Shown: in pieces, positions 46,327 through 58,439 of the stretch | Layout of the letters: each line of letters starts with the position of its first letter | Numbering within the stretch: position 1 is the stretch's first letter | DNA from: Antitrichia curtipendula | Lineage: Eukaryota; Streptophyta; Bryopsida; Hypnales; Leucodontaceae | Direction of reading: 5' to 3' | NCBI GenBank assembly: GCA_951230915.1 | Contig: OX579634.1 | Span: 43,165,570 to 43,229,569 of the forward strand | DNA length: 64,000 nucleotides | Translations under genes and position numbers: made by a program | The notes under the pieces: model-generated | Seen by the model: only the letters and a program-made list of their open reading frames with translations | Databases searched by the model: none | What the model was told of the DNA's origin: nothing

Positions 46327-47811
46327 ATGCCGAGACCAAAGAAGGCTGCGAAGGACAAACGAGTGAAGCCGGACAGTGAGGCGAGTATGGACGCTCCCTC
46401 TCTCGCTTGCAAAGCATTTCTCATTGAGTGCATTGCCAAATTTTATGAGTCGGAAACCACTGCGTCGTTGTATACCAAATATGCGAGGTATGAAGACAAG
46501 TGCCCAGCTAAATTCAAGGGAGATATGGCACAGAAGTTCATAGATGCTTTAAACGTACCCTACTGGATTCATGAAATGGAGAAGAAGGGCTTTCAACAAT
46601 TTTTGAGGAACACGGTCCATGATGCATTGTGGAATGCAAAGGTGATTTTAGAAAAGTACGGGAAGCAACACCGCGTAGGTGATGGCACTTTTGAACAAGT
46701 CATTTTGAGGGCAGACTTGTTTGTTTGTTAGTGCACCCCTTTTGCAAAGAATTGAAATAGGCGAGGTTCAATGAATTGGTGGAATAGTGATGAGGGAGTT
46801 GTGGAGTTGCAACGTGGGCGACGACATCTCTTAGCGCTTTCGGAAACAGCAAGGGTGATTCCACAAGATGATCAAATCCTGAGGGGTGGATACGCAACAA
46901 TTCGGAGGGTCCGAATTGAAGGATGTCTTGAGATGCCCACATTTTGGGAGTTCGTAGCGAAGGTATTTCATCAACAACGCTTACGACCTCAGCTCGCAAG
47001 GTTGGAACACCAAAACGAGTCAATGGCAGTGAGAATTCTACATGATGGAGTTATTCGATTTTCTGCTGTTCATGCAACGCAGAACGAAGGGTACTCGTAT
47101 TGGTGGAATGGCGGAACATTGAAGCAAATGTTAAAATTGGATAAGGAATATCCCGATAACATTGGCATTCGGTTGGCTTATTCTCAACCGACCCCGGAAG
47201 AGGTGACCAAAGCTTTTTTTCTTGGTCGTTGGAGAAAGAAGCGCACAGAGCTTGCATGGACACTGGTGCACCTCATGAATGCAGTGCTTCAGCGATGGAC
47301 ATTTGCACAATGATCTATCAGTGGACAACATTATGTTTCACATCTTGATGATGAGTCACGTGTTTACACTGGAGTTTGCGATTGGGGCATGACTACTTTA
47401 CGTAATGAACCAATGAAGTCCTTGTACACACTCACCTTTCAGAGTGAGCGGGCTGAGACCTTAAAAAAGAGGTGGTGGGTGCACCCTTCTATTGCATACT
47501 TGCATAGAAGAGATGCGGATGTGTCAACAATACCGGATTTATCACGTAAATCAGAGAAATATGCGGTTGGTCGAATAGCTCAAGCCATCAACAATGGTTG
47601 CATGTCGGCGGACTACGTGAGCTTACATCGGAAAAATGAAGGACATACAAGATTTAGCCATGAGGATTTGGCAAAGATTTTTCACCTTTACTTGGAGCGC
47701 ATTTGTGATTCGGTGATTGATTCTCACGATAGCTTGTCTGAAATCATCCATCGATTTACCAATAATTACAACTGGCCTATTCCGGATGAACTCTTCTGCC
47801 ACTCATATTAG
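46327..47811 (+). pseudogene. Protein-kinase-like gene carried by E2
   Basis: Begins MPRPKKAAKDKRVKP. After about 130 codons there are two in-frame stops (TAG at 46729, TGA at 46753), and the frame continues into a kinase-like fold. ILRGGYATIRRVRI resembles a glycine-rich loop, FVAKVF a beta-3 lysine, YSYWWNGGTLKQML the hinge region. HNDLSVDN, read in a shifted frame at about 47306-47330, resembles the HRD catalytic loop, and CDWG (about 47380) resembles DFG. The catalytic loop is flanked by two compensating frameshifts (near 47288 and 47340). The protein would phosphorylate Ser/Thr or Tyr if intact; here it is dead. The N-terminal domain is unrecognised. A captured host kinase is the simplest reading, and a short-range search would test it. 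Confidence 0.62.
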
Positions 47812-48430
47812 TGTCTATGGTGTTAGTGGACGACATAAAAGTGATAGAACTATAGAAGTATTAGGTAAATGTAGAGGTGAGTACATAAATTTGCATGATT
47901 GTGTGCAAGGATTTTCTAGTATATATATGCACCATCAATGTATGCCAATATATGTGCACCCTTATAATTGATATAAAGTTTTGAAATGTTTGTGTGTTTT
48001 GAAACTTCTAATGTCCAATGTCTACCATCTATTTATGCATTCATCATATGTTTTGCTTGAAATCCTTGGATGAGAAGTGCAATGCAACAATTATTGTTGA
48101 TGGATGTTAGCTTGGTATGGTTGGGTTCAAAATTGTATAATCAATGTTGAACACATATAATGATAATAGAATTTTATCGTATGCAAATATTTTTTATATT
48201 GAAAAGCAATACAGTTGATATTTGAACGATACCGCTATGATGATACCAAGTACCAACCTTCAAATACATTTTAATACAATATATTTACATCAAAGTATTT
48301 TAGTACGTAAATGCTATTCGCCGAGATGCCGATATTTTTGTACTATGATTGCCACACTCCATAATCCAATAACAAAAGATTCCAAGGCCCACTCGATTGT
48401 GAGACAACAACTAAAATAGCACTACCTACT
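47812..48430. other. Spacer between the convergent E2 genes
   Basis: AT-rich 600 bp holding the 3-prime ends of both genes; nothing else seen. Confidence 0.5.
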
Positions 48431-49529
48431 TTACTCGGAATCTGAATGGATGTCATCTCTACGTTTTGGTGGTGTGGAACCGGATCCATAAGTGCCAAGA
48501 TATGGTCCTTCGCCCCAAGTGCATCCATAGTCACTTGGCGTAGCTCCTTGATTGGGATTTCTATAGTAAGGACCTCCAAAAGTTGGAGGAGGAACTACAT
48601 CACGGTGCTGAGACCTTCCTTGCCTTGGTTCGACATGACGAGAGCCTGTGTGACGCTCATATGAACCACCCGTAGTAGATCCGGAATAGTATTGGGAGCC
48701 TCCTTGACTAGATCCAAAATCATGTGTGGTTCCATGGCTTCTTTCTGGGTTGTAATAAGTACCTCGGGGGTCGTTAGCGTAGTGTAAGACCCTTTGACCA
48801 TCTTGTGAACCAGATGCAATACGATCATGTTGGTAGGACTTGTCATGCCCGTGTTGTTGACCCCAATCCTCCATGCTTCTACGCATAGCTTCTTGCATTT
48901 GTTGATTGAACTCGATGTCTTCCCGAGCTTCTTGACGCTCATGTCTCACTGTAAATGTTACGGGTGCTGGATTGTTGTCTACATCATCGTCGTCCGACCA
49001 TTCATCCTCAGCATCCGGCAATACAACCGGCGGAAAATCCAAACTGCCCTTGATTGGACCACATTCGCCTACAATCGCTCGGTTGAGTCCAACTCGTATA
49101 AATAACAACGTCAGTGTGCTTCATATTGTCAACATTTTTCCCGTAAATTGTGTGCCAGTCTACATCTTTGTGGAGTACAATCTCTGCCCAAACCATGGCC
49201 ATGTTGGAATAATTCATGACATTTGGTTTGGAGTCAGGCAGCTCAGCCCACTGCGTTACTTCCTCGTATCGGTGCACAAAGTGTTGGCTCTCGCACGTGG
49301 AAATTTGTCCTTCCCATTGTCGAACTTGCTTGTCTGCTCGTTCTTGTGACCATATTTTGGAGAGGTGCGTCATTTTGACGTACTTTTTGCACATTGTATA
49401 GTCCCAAACCTTCTTGGGCTCTTCTTCCCATCCAGGTTCAGCTACACACATTGGATTTGCCTAATCTTCCCAGTTCATGTTCTGGGATTTGCCTTTGTTA
49501 CTGGACCTTGAGCTACTATTGCAAGGCAT
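48431..49529 (-). pseudogene. E2 gene related to the E1 first ORF
   Basis: Starts MPCNSSSRSSNKGKSQ, has a TAG after MNWED (49463-49465), then a domain shared with E1: MCKKYVKMTHLSKIW, HFVHR, VMNYSNMAMVWAEIVLHKDVDW. A frameshift near 49100 leads to an acidic stretch (DEWSDDDDVDNN) and a disordered Gly/Ser/Tyr/His-rich tail of about 140 residues ending at 48431. No catalytic motif is seen. The shared N-terminal domain may bind DNA (a transposon accessory role), but that is inference. A TATA-like box lies about 280 bp upstream on the minus strand. Confidence 0.6.
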
Positions 49530-49779
49530 GATAACCTTGATTAAAATGAAATGATTTGATGACGAAGTTCACATGAATCTTTAGAACAATTGAACAAAAT
49601 GTTTGACACTTGCCAATGAAGCGGGGTGAAGTTGTTAAGAAGGCCTTCAAAACCAAGTAATCACCAAAATAAATTGGTGCAATTCAGTATCCGAGCACAA
49701 TCGTTCACGCACCAAAACGAAAGGGGCGCGCAGAGCCACTGAGAGGCACTAGATCACCTACTCCGCAAGGGAAACAATT
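49530..49779. other. Leader region of the E2 minus-strand gene
   Basis: Between the start codon at 49529 and the TATA-like box; presumably the 5-prime UTR of the minus-strand gene. No separate feature. Confidence 0.4.
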
Positions 49780-50150
49780 GTGAAGAATGAGCCGTCCGCT
49801 GCGCTATTTATGGCGTCCGAAGGCGGACCAGGCAATGCGGACGCGTACGTGCGAATCGGACACCCTAGAATCGGACGGGCAGATCGTGCGGACGGGATCG
49901 CACGGACGCCCCGTCCGCACGTGCCCATCCGAGCGATCCCGTCCGCACGATTCCGTCCGCGAGCCCGACGCCTTGTCCGCTCGAGGGCCCGTCCGCAAGA
50001 TCGCGTTCGCGGGACTGTCCGCGAGCCCCTCGACGCCCTATTTGACCGTCAAGCCGTCTGCGCCGACGTCCCGATCGCGCGGACGGCCCGTCCAGGGATG
50101 TCAAAAGACGTCCGGGGGTCAGCACCCATGTCCGCCGAACGTCTGGACGT
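49780..50150 (-). promoter_or_regulatory. GC-rich GTCCG array with TATA-like box, right end of E2
   Basis: A dense series of GTCCGC/GCGGAC words over 370 bp. Near its inner edge, CCATAAATAG on the minus strand (49804-49813) points toward the gene at 49529. Mirrors the left array of E2. Frames running through it (for example 49780-50181) are artefacts of composition. Confidence 0.65.
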
Positions 50151-52629
50151 CTTGTCAATCCTGAATACAATAAACACGTAACTTTAGTGTAAAACGAGGA
50201 ATAGATAAAATCTACCTACCGGAAGACATAAATAAATAACTTAGGGTTGTAGGAGTACGTCTATACAATTTTCTCATTTCATCACTAAAGACATGCCGCC
50301 GTTTAGTAATTCTTCATGACAATGTAGTACTGAACCAAACTCGGTGGTACACGTTCCATTCAATTAGTATCCGTTCCCAGTTAAAATTAACACTATCAAA
50401 TTGCTAGCTAGTTGAAACCAGAAAGAATTATAGAAGCTGCCTGACTTATTGTAATTAAACTAAACTAGATATTAAAATTATGAGTGGTTGCAAGACCTTG
50501 AAACCCGCATCTCATTTTTGAGTAATGAGTACTATACATTGAAAAGCTTCACCTATTCTGGATGGAACGAGGAGCCCGTAGGTCCATAACTAGTTATTCT
50601 TCAATTCCTTGAACTACCTTAAGACAACCGTCAACTGAAGTGTCAAAATATTCAAACTCGGAAATTGAAGGACAGATCGATTCTACATAATGAGGCTCCA
50701 TGACACTCAGCTCCATGTTAAATGAGGTCCTAACAGCGCCACGGCGTCGAAAGGACCAACTTGCCAATTGTCACCGTCGTTCCACCAGAATGGAATGATG
50801 TCATTACTCATTCTAACTTGAGCTGTACACCTATAATCACACGTGGTAGTTGGCATGTCTAAAGGATTTAACACCCCAATGGGCTACGTAACTAAGTCTT
50901 TACGGCGGAAGCACTTAAAACAATACGTAATTAGATATGAATAGCTTTTACGTTACATAAATAAGATTAGGGTAATTAGTATTGCGGAAGGTAGAAATGA
51001 CAATGAATATCTATGTCCATTAGAATGCCAAAGAGACGAAAGCAACAAGCTCTATATTTCACAAATCCGAAGCGCCTGAAGAAGTCTAGGATTATGAGGG
51101 AGTTGCGATCAAAGGTTAGGATAGCTGATGCCAGAGAAACTGTAAGAGTCCTAGAATTTTCTGGAGGAGAACCATCAGCTAGCGGAATGCATGGTGTTCC
51201 TTCATGTATTCTCTCAGAAATTGTGGAGGACACGAAGGGCTGAGGAATTTGAGCAAATTCGTCCCCGGGTAGCAGCGAAAGTGGAAATACACCCGACGAG
51301 TGTGCTGGAGATCCTGCAGAAGGGTCGAGTAGAGAGACCACTCCGAAGCGAGGTAATGTGACGACCAAACTTTTGGCTCGTCTCCTACTATCATTGTTTG
51401 TATTGTCGAAGGTGTTTTCATTAGTACCTTCTACATTGAGTATGAACAGTAACCCGTCATCTTAGATTCATGTAATGATCAAGGCAACGTGTTTTTTCTC
51501 ATCACGCTGCAAATTCATTTCTGGCAAAACTTGCAAGAGGTTCCACAACGTCGGGAAGACAGCTAGCGCCTCACCTGGAGTACTATGGAAAATTAGGAGT
51601 GTTTTACAACTTCCTAGGAGCTCACACCATTGATGTTTGCCGCAGAACTAACTTCTCATTTGAAATGCTTATACTAGCTGAGCAAGTAATCTTGAAAGTG
51701 GAAATTCCGGCGCATGTTATCGTTGAGAGTTATAGTGAAGGTGTACTTCACAGTTTGATCGCGTGAGAATTTTACGAGGCTTCATGTCCAATAGCCAATT
51801 TGAGCAGCTGGGAGGTCGTGAATAATTAGGTGAAGCTCGTAACACTTTCACCGTCAAATCTCCCGGAACAGCGAGTGACACATTTCCAAAGCTCCCACCA
51901 GATTGACATAGGAATGACCTGCGAGGGCAAGATTTTTTCCTACAAGGCTTGTTGTCCAATGCCTTTTAGCAGCACTAGAGACAACGTAAGCATTGTATGG
52001 AATCCTGTGTCTGATTAGCACTGAAAACATCAGGGACCGCGAAAGGGTTCTCGTTGTGGGAAAGGTGAAACTCAGGTAGGATACTAATGTTGTCCCGTGA
52101 GTTACTAGAACAAGAGTCTCCATGTCAAATTGCCCATTTTAGAAGTTGGAAGAGCGTCACTGGTCTTGCGAGACTTTAGTGTAATAGTTCAAAGAAACTG
52201 TCGGGACAGCGTGTGACGAGTTAGTGACTTCTGTGGCGATCAGTTTGGAAGCACAAACAAGCGCAAGATTGATTTCCACGATACATTTTGGTTCATTGAA
52301 CTAGGCAAAGCTTGCGGGGTAGAATTGTTTTCTTCGAGACATGCAGTAAAGGTGAGAGAGGAGTTATCGAGAGGCAAGACCCCGGGGAACCAAGATCCAA
52401 TTTTCCGCGTTGGCAAGCCATAGAACCACTGCAAGTACATTGTGAGAGTTCAAACTACAAGGAGGTATGTTAATCGGAAAGTGAGCGTTTCGGGAAATCT
52501 CAAGATCTTGAGAGGAAGGCGACCGGGAGCCTAAATAAGCGGACCGCGAGCTCAAGGAACTGCCAGTTCTAACGATTGGGACCGCGAGACTAAGGAACGG
52601 ACGGTGATCTGAAGACCTCGGACCGGCCC
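50151..52629. other. No supported gene; one weak exon-like frame
   Basis: 2.5 kb of mixed composition. The only frame with some character is 51013-51240 (plus), starting MSIRMPKRRKQQAL with clusters of Arg and Lys like a nuclear localisation signal. It continues past two stops to a possible donor at 51352. It could be the front of the decayed coiled-coil gene whose repeats follow at 52630, but nothing links them. No RNA gene or element end is seen. Confidence 0.4.
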
Positions 52630-53672
52630 TTAGAGGGAGATCACCACGAGGTCAAGGGAGCGAACAGAGAGCTCGAGGGAGCGGACGAAGTGCTTGAGGG
52701 AGCGAGAGGACTGCTCAACAGAGCGGATAGAGAGCTCGAGGGAGCGGACATTGAGTTTGAGAGAGCGGACGGCGTGCTTGAGGGTGCGATCGGAGTGCTT
52801 GAGGGAGCGAACGGAGAGCTCCAGAAGCGGATAGTCATCTCGAGGGAGTAGACGGAGTACTCGAGGGAGCGGACAGTGAGCGCGAGGGTGCGGACAGTGA
52901 CTACAAGAGAGCGGGTGGCGTGCTTGAGGGAGCGATTAGAGTGCTCAAGGGAGCGACCGAAGTGCTTGAGGGAGCGGACGCAGTGCTTGAGGAACGGAAC
53001 GTGAGCCCGAGGGACCGGACGGAGAGCTCAAGAAGCGGATAGTGAGCTAGAGGGAGCGAACGGAGTGCGCAAGGGAGCGGACAGTGAGCTTGAGGGTGTG
53101 GACAGTGAGCTTGAGGGAGCGGAAGGAGTGCCTAATTGAGCGATCGGAGTGCTGGAGGGAGCGGACGGAGTGCTGGAGAGAGCGGACAATGACCTCGAGG
53201 GTGCGGACAGTGAGCTCAAGGAACGGAACGTGAGCTCGAGGGAGAAGACGCAGTGCTCAAGGGAGCAAACGGAGTGCTCATTGGAGCGGACTGAGTGCTC
53301 GAGAGAGCGGACGGAGTGCTCGAGAGAGCGGACAGAGTGCTCGAGAGAGCGGACAGAGTGCTCGAGAGAGCGGACAGAGTGCTCGAGAGAGCGGACAGAG
53401 TGCTCGAGGGAGCGGACAGTGACATCGAGGGTGCGGACAGTGAGCTCAAGGAGCGGAACGTGAACTTGAGGGAGCGGAAGCAGTGCTCAAGGGAGCGAAT
53501 GGAGTGCTCGAGGGAGTGGACGGAGTGCTCGAGGGAGCGGACGGAATGCTCGAGAGAGCGGACAGTGACCTCAAGGGTGCGGAGAATGAGCTCAAGGAGC
53601 GGAACGTGAGCTTGAGGGAGCGGACGCAGTGCTCAAGGGAGCGAACGGATTACTCGACAGAGCGGACGGAGT
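52630..53672 (+). repeat. 21-bp minisatellite encoding a heptad pattern
   Basis: Variants of GAGTGCTYGAGGGAGCGGACG repeat in 21-bp register for about 1 kb, cleanest at 53280-53420 where the units are nearly identical. In one plus-strand frame each unit encodes a seven-residue pattern like RADRVLE, with SELKERNV at intervals. Heptads of this kind form coiled coils. Stops and frame shifts elsewhere in the array show that it is decayed or never fully coding. Confidence 0.85.
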
Positions 53673-53968
53673 GCTCGAGGGAGCGTGCAGTGACCTCGAG
53701 GGTGCAGACAGTGAATTCAAGAAGCGGACAGTGAGCTCGAGGGAGCGAATCTGAAGCTCCAGGAAGTGGCCCCCGGTCTCGAGGAAGGAGACCGCGAACT
53801 CCGAGGAGGGGGACCTGCAAGCTCGAGGGAGCGTGCAGTGACCTCGAGGGTGCAGACAGTGAATTCAAGAAGCGGACAGTGAGCTCGAGGGAGCGAATCT
53901 GAAGCTCCAGGAAGTGGCCCCCGGTCTCGAGGAAGGAGACCGCGAACTCCGAGGAGGGGGACCTGCAA
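53673..53968. repeat. Perfect tandem duplication of 148 bp
   Basis: 53673-53820 and 53821-53968 read as identical. The unit starts GCTCGAGGGAGCGTGCAG and contains part of the 21-bp repeat plus a CCCCCGGTCTCGAGGAAGG segment. Perfect identity means a recent event, or an assembly artefact. Confidence 0.93.
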
Positions 53969-54660
53969 GCTCGAGGAAGAGGTGGGAGAACCGCGAGACG
54001 GACTGGTCGAGCTTGGGGAACCGCGAGACGGAGGAAGCCAAACCGCGACTTGAAAAAACCGCACGGCGATCTCGAGAAGGAGGACTGCAAGCCGGACAAG
54101 GCAACCCACGAGCTCAAGATTGCCGACCTTGAGCTTCTACACTGACACCAGTTCGTGGGGCTTAGGGTTTTGAACTTTCGATTTTAGTGTTCTGAGAGGA
54201 GCCACAGCCTTGAGGATTACATTCAATCTCTGGGATTACAAGAAGTGAGGTTATTGCCGAGATGTCCTCCTCACCCGCGAGGCCTGCATTTTAGATTAAG
54301 AAACTCAAGTGCGGCGAGAGAAATTTTTCTGACTTACGCATTGACAGAGTTCCAAATCCTGCAATTTATCTACAGGTGTTGGGGAAGAGCAACAAACATC
54401 CGGAACCATACTAAGTGTCGACAATGCGAGCGTGGAGACTGAGGAAGAAAATGCATCCCCGAATACAACGGAGGAAGCACAAATGGAGCACGGGGACAAG
54501 GGCAGTCTAGAGAAGACAAGTCAGACAACGAATACTACAGGAGGTATAAAATCATTGCCCTACCCTTATGTTCAATTGCCTTCTTTCTATGCTGTCGATT
54601 GCATTTTGCATCTCCACAGGTGCAGCACCTTCTCCAGGCTACGAAGCACCCCGTAGAGGT
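53969..54660. other. Remnant of a charged coding region, no intact gene
   Basis: In one plus-strand frame 54030-54140 reads as a charged helix-like peptide (GDLEKEDCKPDKATHELKIA) ending in a stop, in keeping with the coiled-coil repeats upstream. The rest shows a TTAGGGTTTT phrase and no recognisable product. Confidence 0.4.
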
Positions 54661-54770
54661 AAACAGCTCCCCCTTAGAAGGGGAGCTGCTATCGGCACCC
54701 CCTCTAAGGGGGAGCTGTTTGCGTTGACAGCTCTCCTTTAGAGGGGGTGCAGTTGTCGGCACCTCCTCTT
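54661..54770. repeat. Cluster of interlocking inverted repeats
   Basis: AAACAGCTCCCCCTTAGA (54661-54678) and its exact reverse complement (54703-54720) form an 18-bp stem with a 24-nt loop. GCACCCCCTCTAA (54695-54707) pairs with 54738-54750. A further GCACCTCCTCTTAGGGGGAG follows at about 54759. The unit GGCACCCCCTCTAAGGGGGA thus recurs in alternating orientation and allows alternative hairpins. Confidence 0.9.
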
Positions 54771-56156
54771 AGGGGGAGCTTGAAGTTTGAAATTCATCTT
54801 TTTTACCATTTCTATTGTCTATTGTCTTGAAATGCTTTGATATTTTGTCTTCTTTCAGGTCAATCGAAGGATATGACAGATCCAGGAAGAGATGATGTCG
54901 TAGCACAAGAAAGTAGAATCCCTCCAGTAGACGTTCTAAAGTACTTAAAACGCCTTTAAGATGACTCGTGTATCGTTCCCACAGAGATCAATTAACTTCT
55001 TAGTGATGACCGGAACTGGATGCGGAAAGTTACCACAACCATAAGTAAACCGGATTCTAAACCGGAAAGCTAAAGATACCTACGTGCTTATTTTCCATCC
55101 AGTCGGACTATTTTATAGTAGTCCTAATCCGCACAACAACAACAAGGAAGGGTCCTAAACAATATACCACTCTCATGTTCAATGATAACACTCTGATCCT
55201 AGGATACAGAACCGGAAACTGGAAGGAGTGTCATTATCCTGTGCCTTTTCCAAATTTCGCTTCTGGATCCTCAAACTAGTAACTGGAACGAAGTTTAGCC
55301 TCTATAACAGAGGGTTCCGCAATTTTCAATTAAGGAAGGTTGCGTGAATTCCTACCCTTCAAGTTTTAAAGTGTCAAAAGCTCCACTCAAAAGAAAAACA
55401 ACAAAAGACATAAAAAAATGGGACTTCAGTTTCTCCTCACAACTAATCCAGAAACTAATCCGGTCATAGAAGGTCACTCAGGAGACCCTTACAATTCCCA
55501 CATCACTACAACGATAGATTCCCCCGACCCAAGTCCCTAGACGGAGACGCTACTCCCGGAAACCGGATACAGAAAACATCCGGGGACTTCTTGTCTTCTC
55601 CAAAACCTGCAAACACAGCTACCCACACTAAACTATGGTTCTAGCATTACCGGCATACCAACTCAGAGTTGAGACTTTTCAGACCAACACTTAGGAAGTG
55701 GAAATCAGAATACTTTGCAATGGAAATGAAAAAAATACAAGCGGAAAACTTGTTCAGTCTTGCCTGGCCCAAGATTGAAGCTAACTTCAATCTCTCTAAA
55801 TACTAAACACAAGGAAAACCCTAAAGGTTCCCTGAAAATCCTAAACTAAGGACCAGAGAATGACAAGCGTCATTTCCTATCCACTAACAGTTGACTTTAC
55901 AAACTTGCGGCGGATTCCAAAAAAAGTGGATCTCAGATCCGAAAAATCCGGATTTGACTGTCCAGGTTCATCCGACCGGAAAGCTACTCTAGAGCTGCTT
56001 TCTACCTACTACTTTTCTACTTCTTCAGCCACGTGGATGGCATTGGTATGGCCTTTGAGTGCCTTTCCTTGCTGGCTACTGTCGACTTGCTGAGGGCTTA
56101 GGGACGTGTGGTGCCTTACCCTTGGAAGGGGTCGGTCCCTTTCCTTTACCTTTCCC
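54771..56156. other. Non-coding DNA rich in CCGGA words
   Basis: No gene is supported. Between 55010 and 55990 the word CCGGA or TCCGG recurs often (ACCGGAACTGG, AAACCGGATTC, AACCGGAAAG), as it does at 62905-63010 ahead of the partial ORF at the right edge. The two stretches may belong to related elements. Confidence 0.45.
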
Positions 56157-56509
56157 GAGCGTTGCTAGCACGTGAGCGGAGAGCGGGGAGCAGGAAGTGG
56201 TGAGCGGGGAGGGTAGATTTTAATTATTAAAAAGAAATTCTTCAAAATAAGGAAATAAAGTTGAATGAACACGAATAAAAAATATGATGTAAACTGATGG
56301 AAATGGATGAAAAAAAATCCGGATGTACATAGAAATGGACGAAGCACGGGGTGGACAATAGATGAAATTGGATGAAAAAAGTAGATGAAAAGTGGACCAA
56401 AAAGTAGATGAAAAATTTGGATGACAAATGGGTAGCAAAGTAGATGAAAGTGGATGAAGAAATTGGATGGGAAAGGTGGGTGACAATAAATGGGACAGCT
56501 TCACAACAT

Positions 56510-57129
56510 CAGAGCTTCAAAAATTGGAACTCGCTTATGAAAATGGATAACTATCCAAATGACAAACTCATCAAAATCCAAATGACTAACTGATGACAAG
56601 GATTTGTTGAAAAGTATTGCCTTTTACGAGAATGACGACACTACATTTACAAAAGAGGGTTCAGCTAATTGAGGACCTAAGACCGCGTAATAACAATGCT
56701 TTATAACCATGGAAGACAATAGATCAGTGTTATAGAGAACTGATGTTTTGAAGTGGCTGCATGGTTAATGAACCTAGTTAATGAACCTAGTTAACTATGC
56801 ATTCCTTCGTTGTACAGTTCGGAATCATAAAACATTTACACAGAATTGTAGCATTTCACTTGTACGCCAAAACTCAGAAGGTTCCATTGCTTTATGCAGT
56901 GTACTGAAATTAAATGTGGAAATTCATAGAATGCTAATTCAAAACACAAAACATAATGTCTGAATCTAAAAAAGCAATACAGAGAACTCCAGTATATTAT
57001 TTTGATAGAATGGCTTACTCCTACAAGGTTCAGAAAATGCAAGTAGTGACCCTTCTGGTCTCACTACTACTTCATTAATAACACTTGTGGTCACATGAAG
57101 ATCTCTGGGAATGTATAAGCACTTTTTCT
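56510..57129. other. T3 left internal non-coding region
   Basis: AT-rich, no coding region; equivalent in position to 21441-22097 of T2. Confidence 0.5.
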
Positions 57130-58439
57130 CTAATTAGAGTCTAAGTGGTTAAGTATCCCACTAAGAAGTATTAGCTTCACCTCATTGAAACTAAAACTGG
57201 AAGCATGAATGAAGCCATGTACTGGGGATTGTAGGTTACAAATGACGGTAAGAAGGAAATAAAAGTGCTTACAGTTTGACCACTGACCACGCTTTCCTAA
57301 TGCCTTTGTCTTCATCTCTTTGAAATAAGGACACGTGCACTCTGGAAACGATGAAATCGTAAGCTTGTATTGCTCAGTCCGCGGTTCTACTCCAGAAGTT
57401 AAACAAACTATGCATCCAAATCCAGGGTGAGGAACCATAGTCACTCTATGAATTTGTGCATTCAATATCATAGCTGAAGCGGTATTGTTTGCATGCTTCC
57501 TTGTAGGTGCCTTCAGGTTTCGACGAATGATTTTTCCTGATCGTAATTTAGGATGTTTGTCAGGTGCCAGTGGAATGGGATAAGCATTGACCAAGTCAAC
57601 CCCACACTCTCCCCCAAACAACCTGCAAGGTGAAATTACTTCACGTTGAGGAAGTCTGAAGCCAGCTGATTCTAAGGCTAAAATCTCTTGCTTTGACAAG
57701 GCAGTGCCCCTTTTAACAGGCCAAATGTCAGGAACGGGGGGTTTAGACAACACCCACTTCCGCTTTGTCCCCTTCACACAACGTTCTATATCATCATTGC
57801 AAAAATAGAACTCCATACGCTCGTTTTTATTTTTCTTGTAATTCACCATCATACCTGTATATGTTGGTGCGGCTGTGCTGACGCTATTTTGGACAATCCT
57901 TGTTGTACATTTCTTCTTTGTATTCGCTTGAAGGGCAAAACATGCCTTTGCAGATGTTTGGGGAAGTCTTGCAATGTGCCAGGCCAGGACATCACAGTCG
58001 GTCTCTTGGATACATGATACATGGAAGGAAGGACCTTGAGTACGGCACTGGGATTCCTGCCGCGTTTCAATAAACAAGGGTACGTCTACTTCCACAGTTG
58101 GGCACACATCCTCTACAATTGGGGTTAGAGAAGGAGCACTTGTGGAAGCCTTCCACGATCTTATCTGTACTCGGGGATGTGAGAAGTTCACTTTATCCGG
58201 TCTATGTGAATCATGCTCGCATCCCAAAGGGTGGTCCGCTTTTCTTTTCTGTGATCCAAATACTTCTTCACCTTCAAAATGAGTCTGTCTACTAAAAAAT
58301 TCTTGAACTGATGGAAGGCTTGAAATAGCTTCAGTGAGCACCTTCGGATTCCCGCTTCGTTGAGCTGATTGTTGGGCAACGCGGAGTAGTAATTCTTCCT
58401 TTCCAGGACCCGTCCCCGCATCTCCGCCTTTAAGGTATT
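57130..58439 (-). pseudogene. MULE-type transposase C-terminal part, copy C
   Basis: Open from the CACTA junction (first codons QYLKGGDAG, equivalent to QYLKGNQSG in copy B) to the stop at 57130, about 436 codons. It carries the post-intron part of the protein: the HRPDKVNFSHPR stretch, CNDDIERCVKG, HPGFGCIV and the SWIM finger (CTC then CKH, about 57240-57330). The DDE-like core and N-terminus are missing because of the CACTA insertion. This is the least mutated of the three C-terminal regions, with no internal stop. It cannot act as a transposase alone. Confidence 0.82.

Larger units (their letters stand above)
45573..50150. mobile_element. E2: element with convergent kinase-like gene and E1-related gene
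   Basis: GC-rich GTCCG arrays at 45573-46110 and 49780-50150, each with a TATA-like box pointing inward, enclose two convergent decayed genes. The right-hand gene is homologous at its N-terminus to the first ORF of E1, tying the elements into one family. I could not identify terminal repeats or a target duplication, so the edges are approximate. No transposase is present; it may depend on the hAT enzyme of E1-like elements. Confidence 0.5.

Noticed and set aside
49780..50181. Arg/Pro/Ala-rich 133-codon frame
   Set aside because: Runs through the GC-rich GTCCG array; its antisense frames are equally open, which points to composition.
52630..53672. CRISPR-like array of 21-bp repeats
   Set aside because: Repeats are contiguous with no spacers; a minisatellite.
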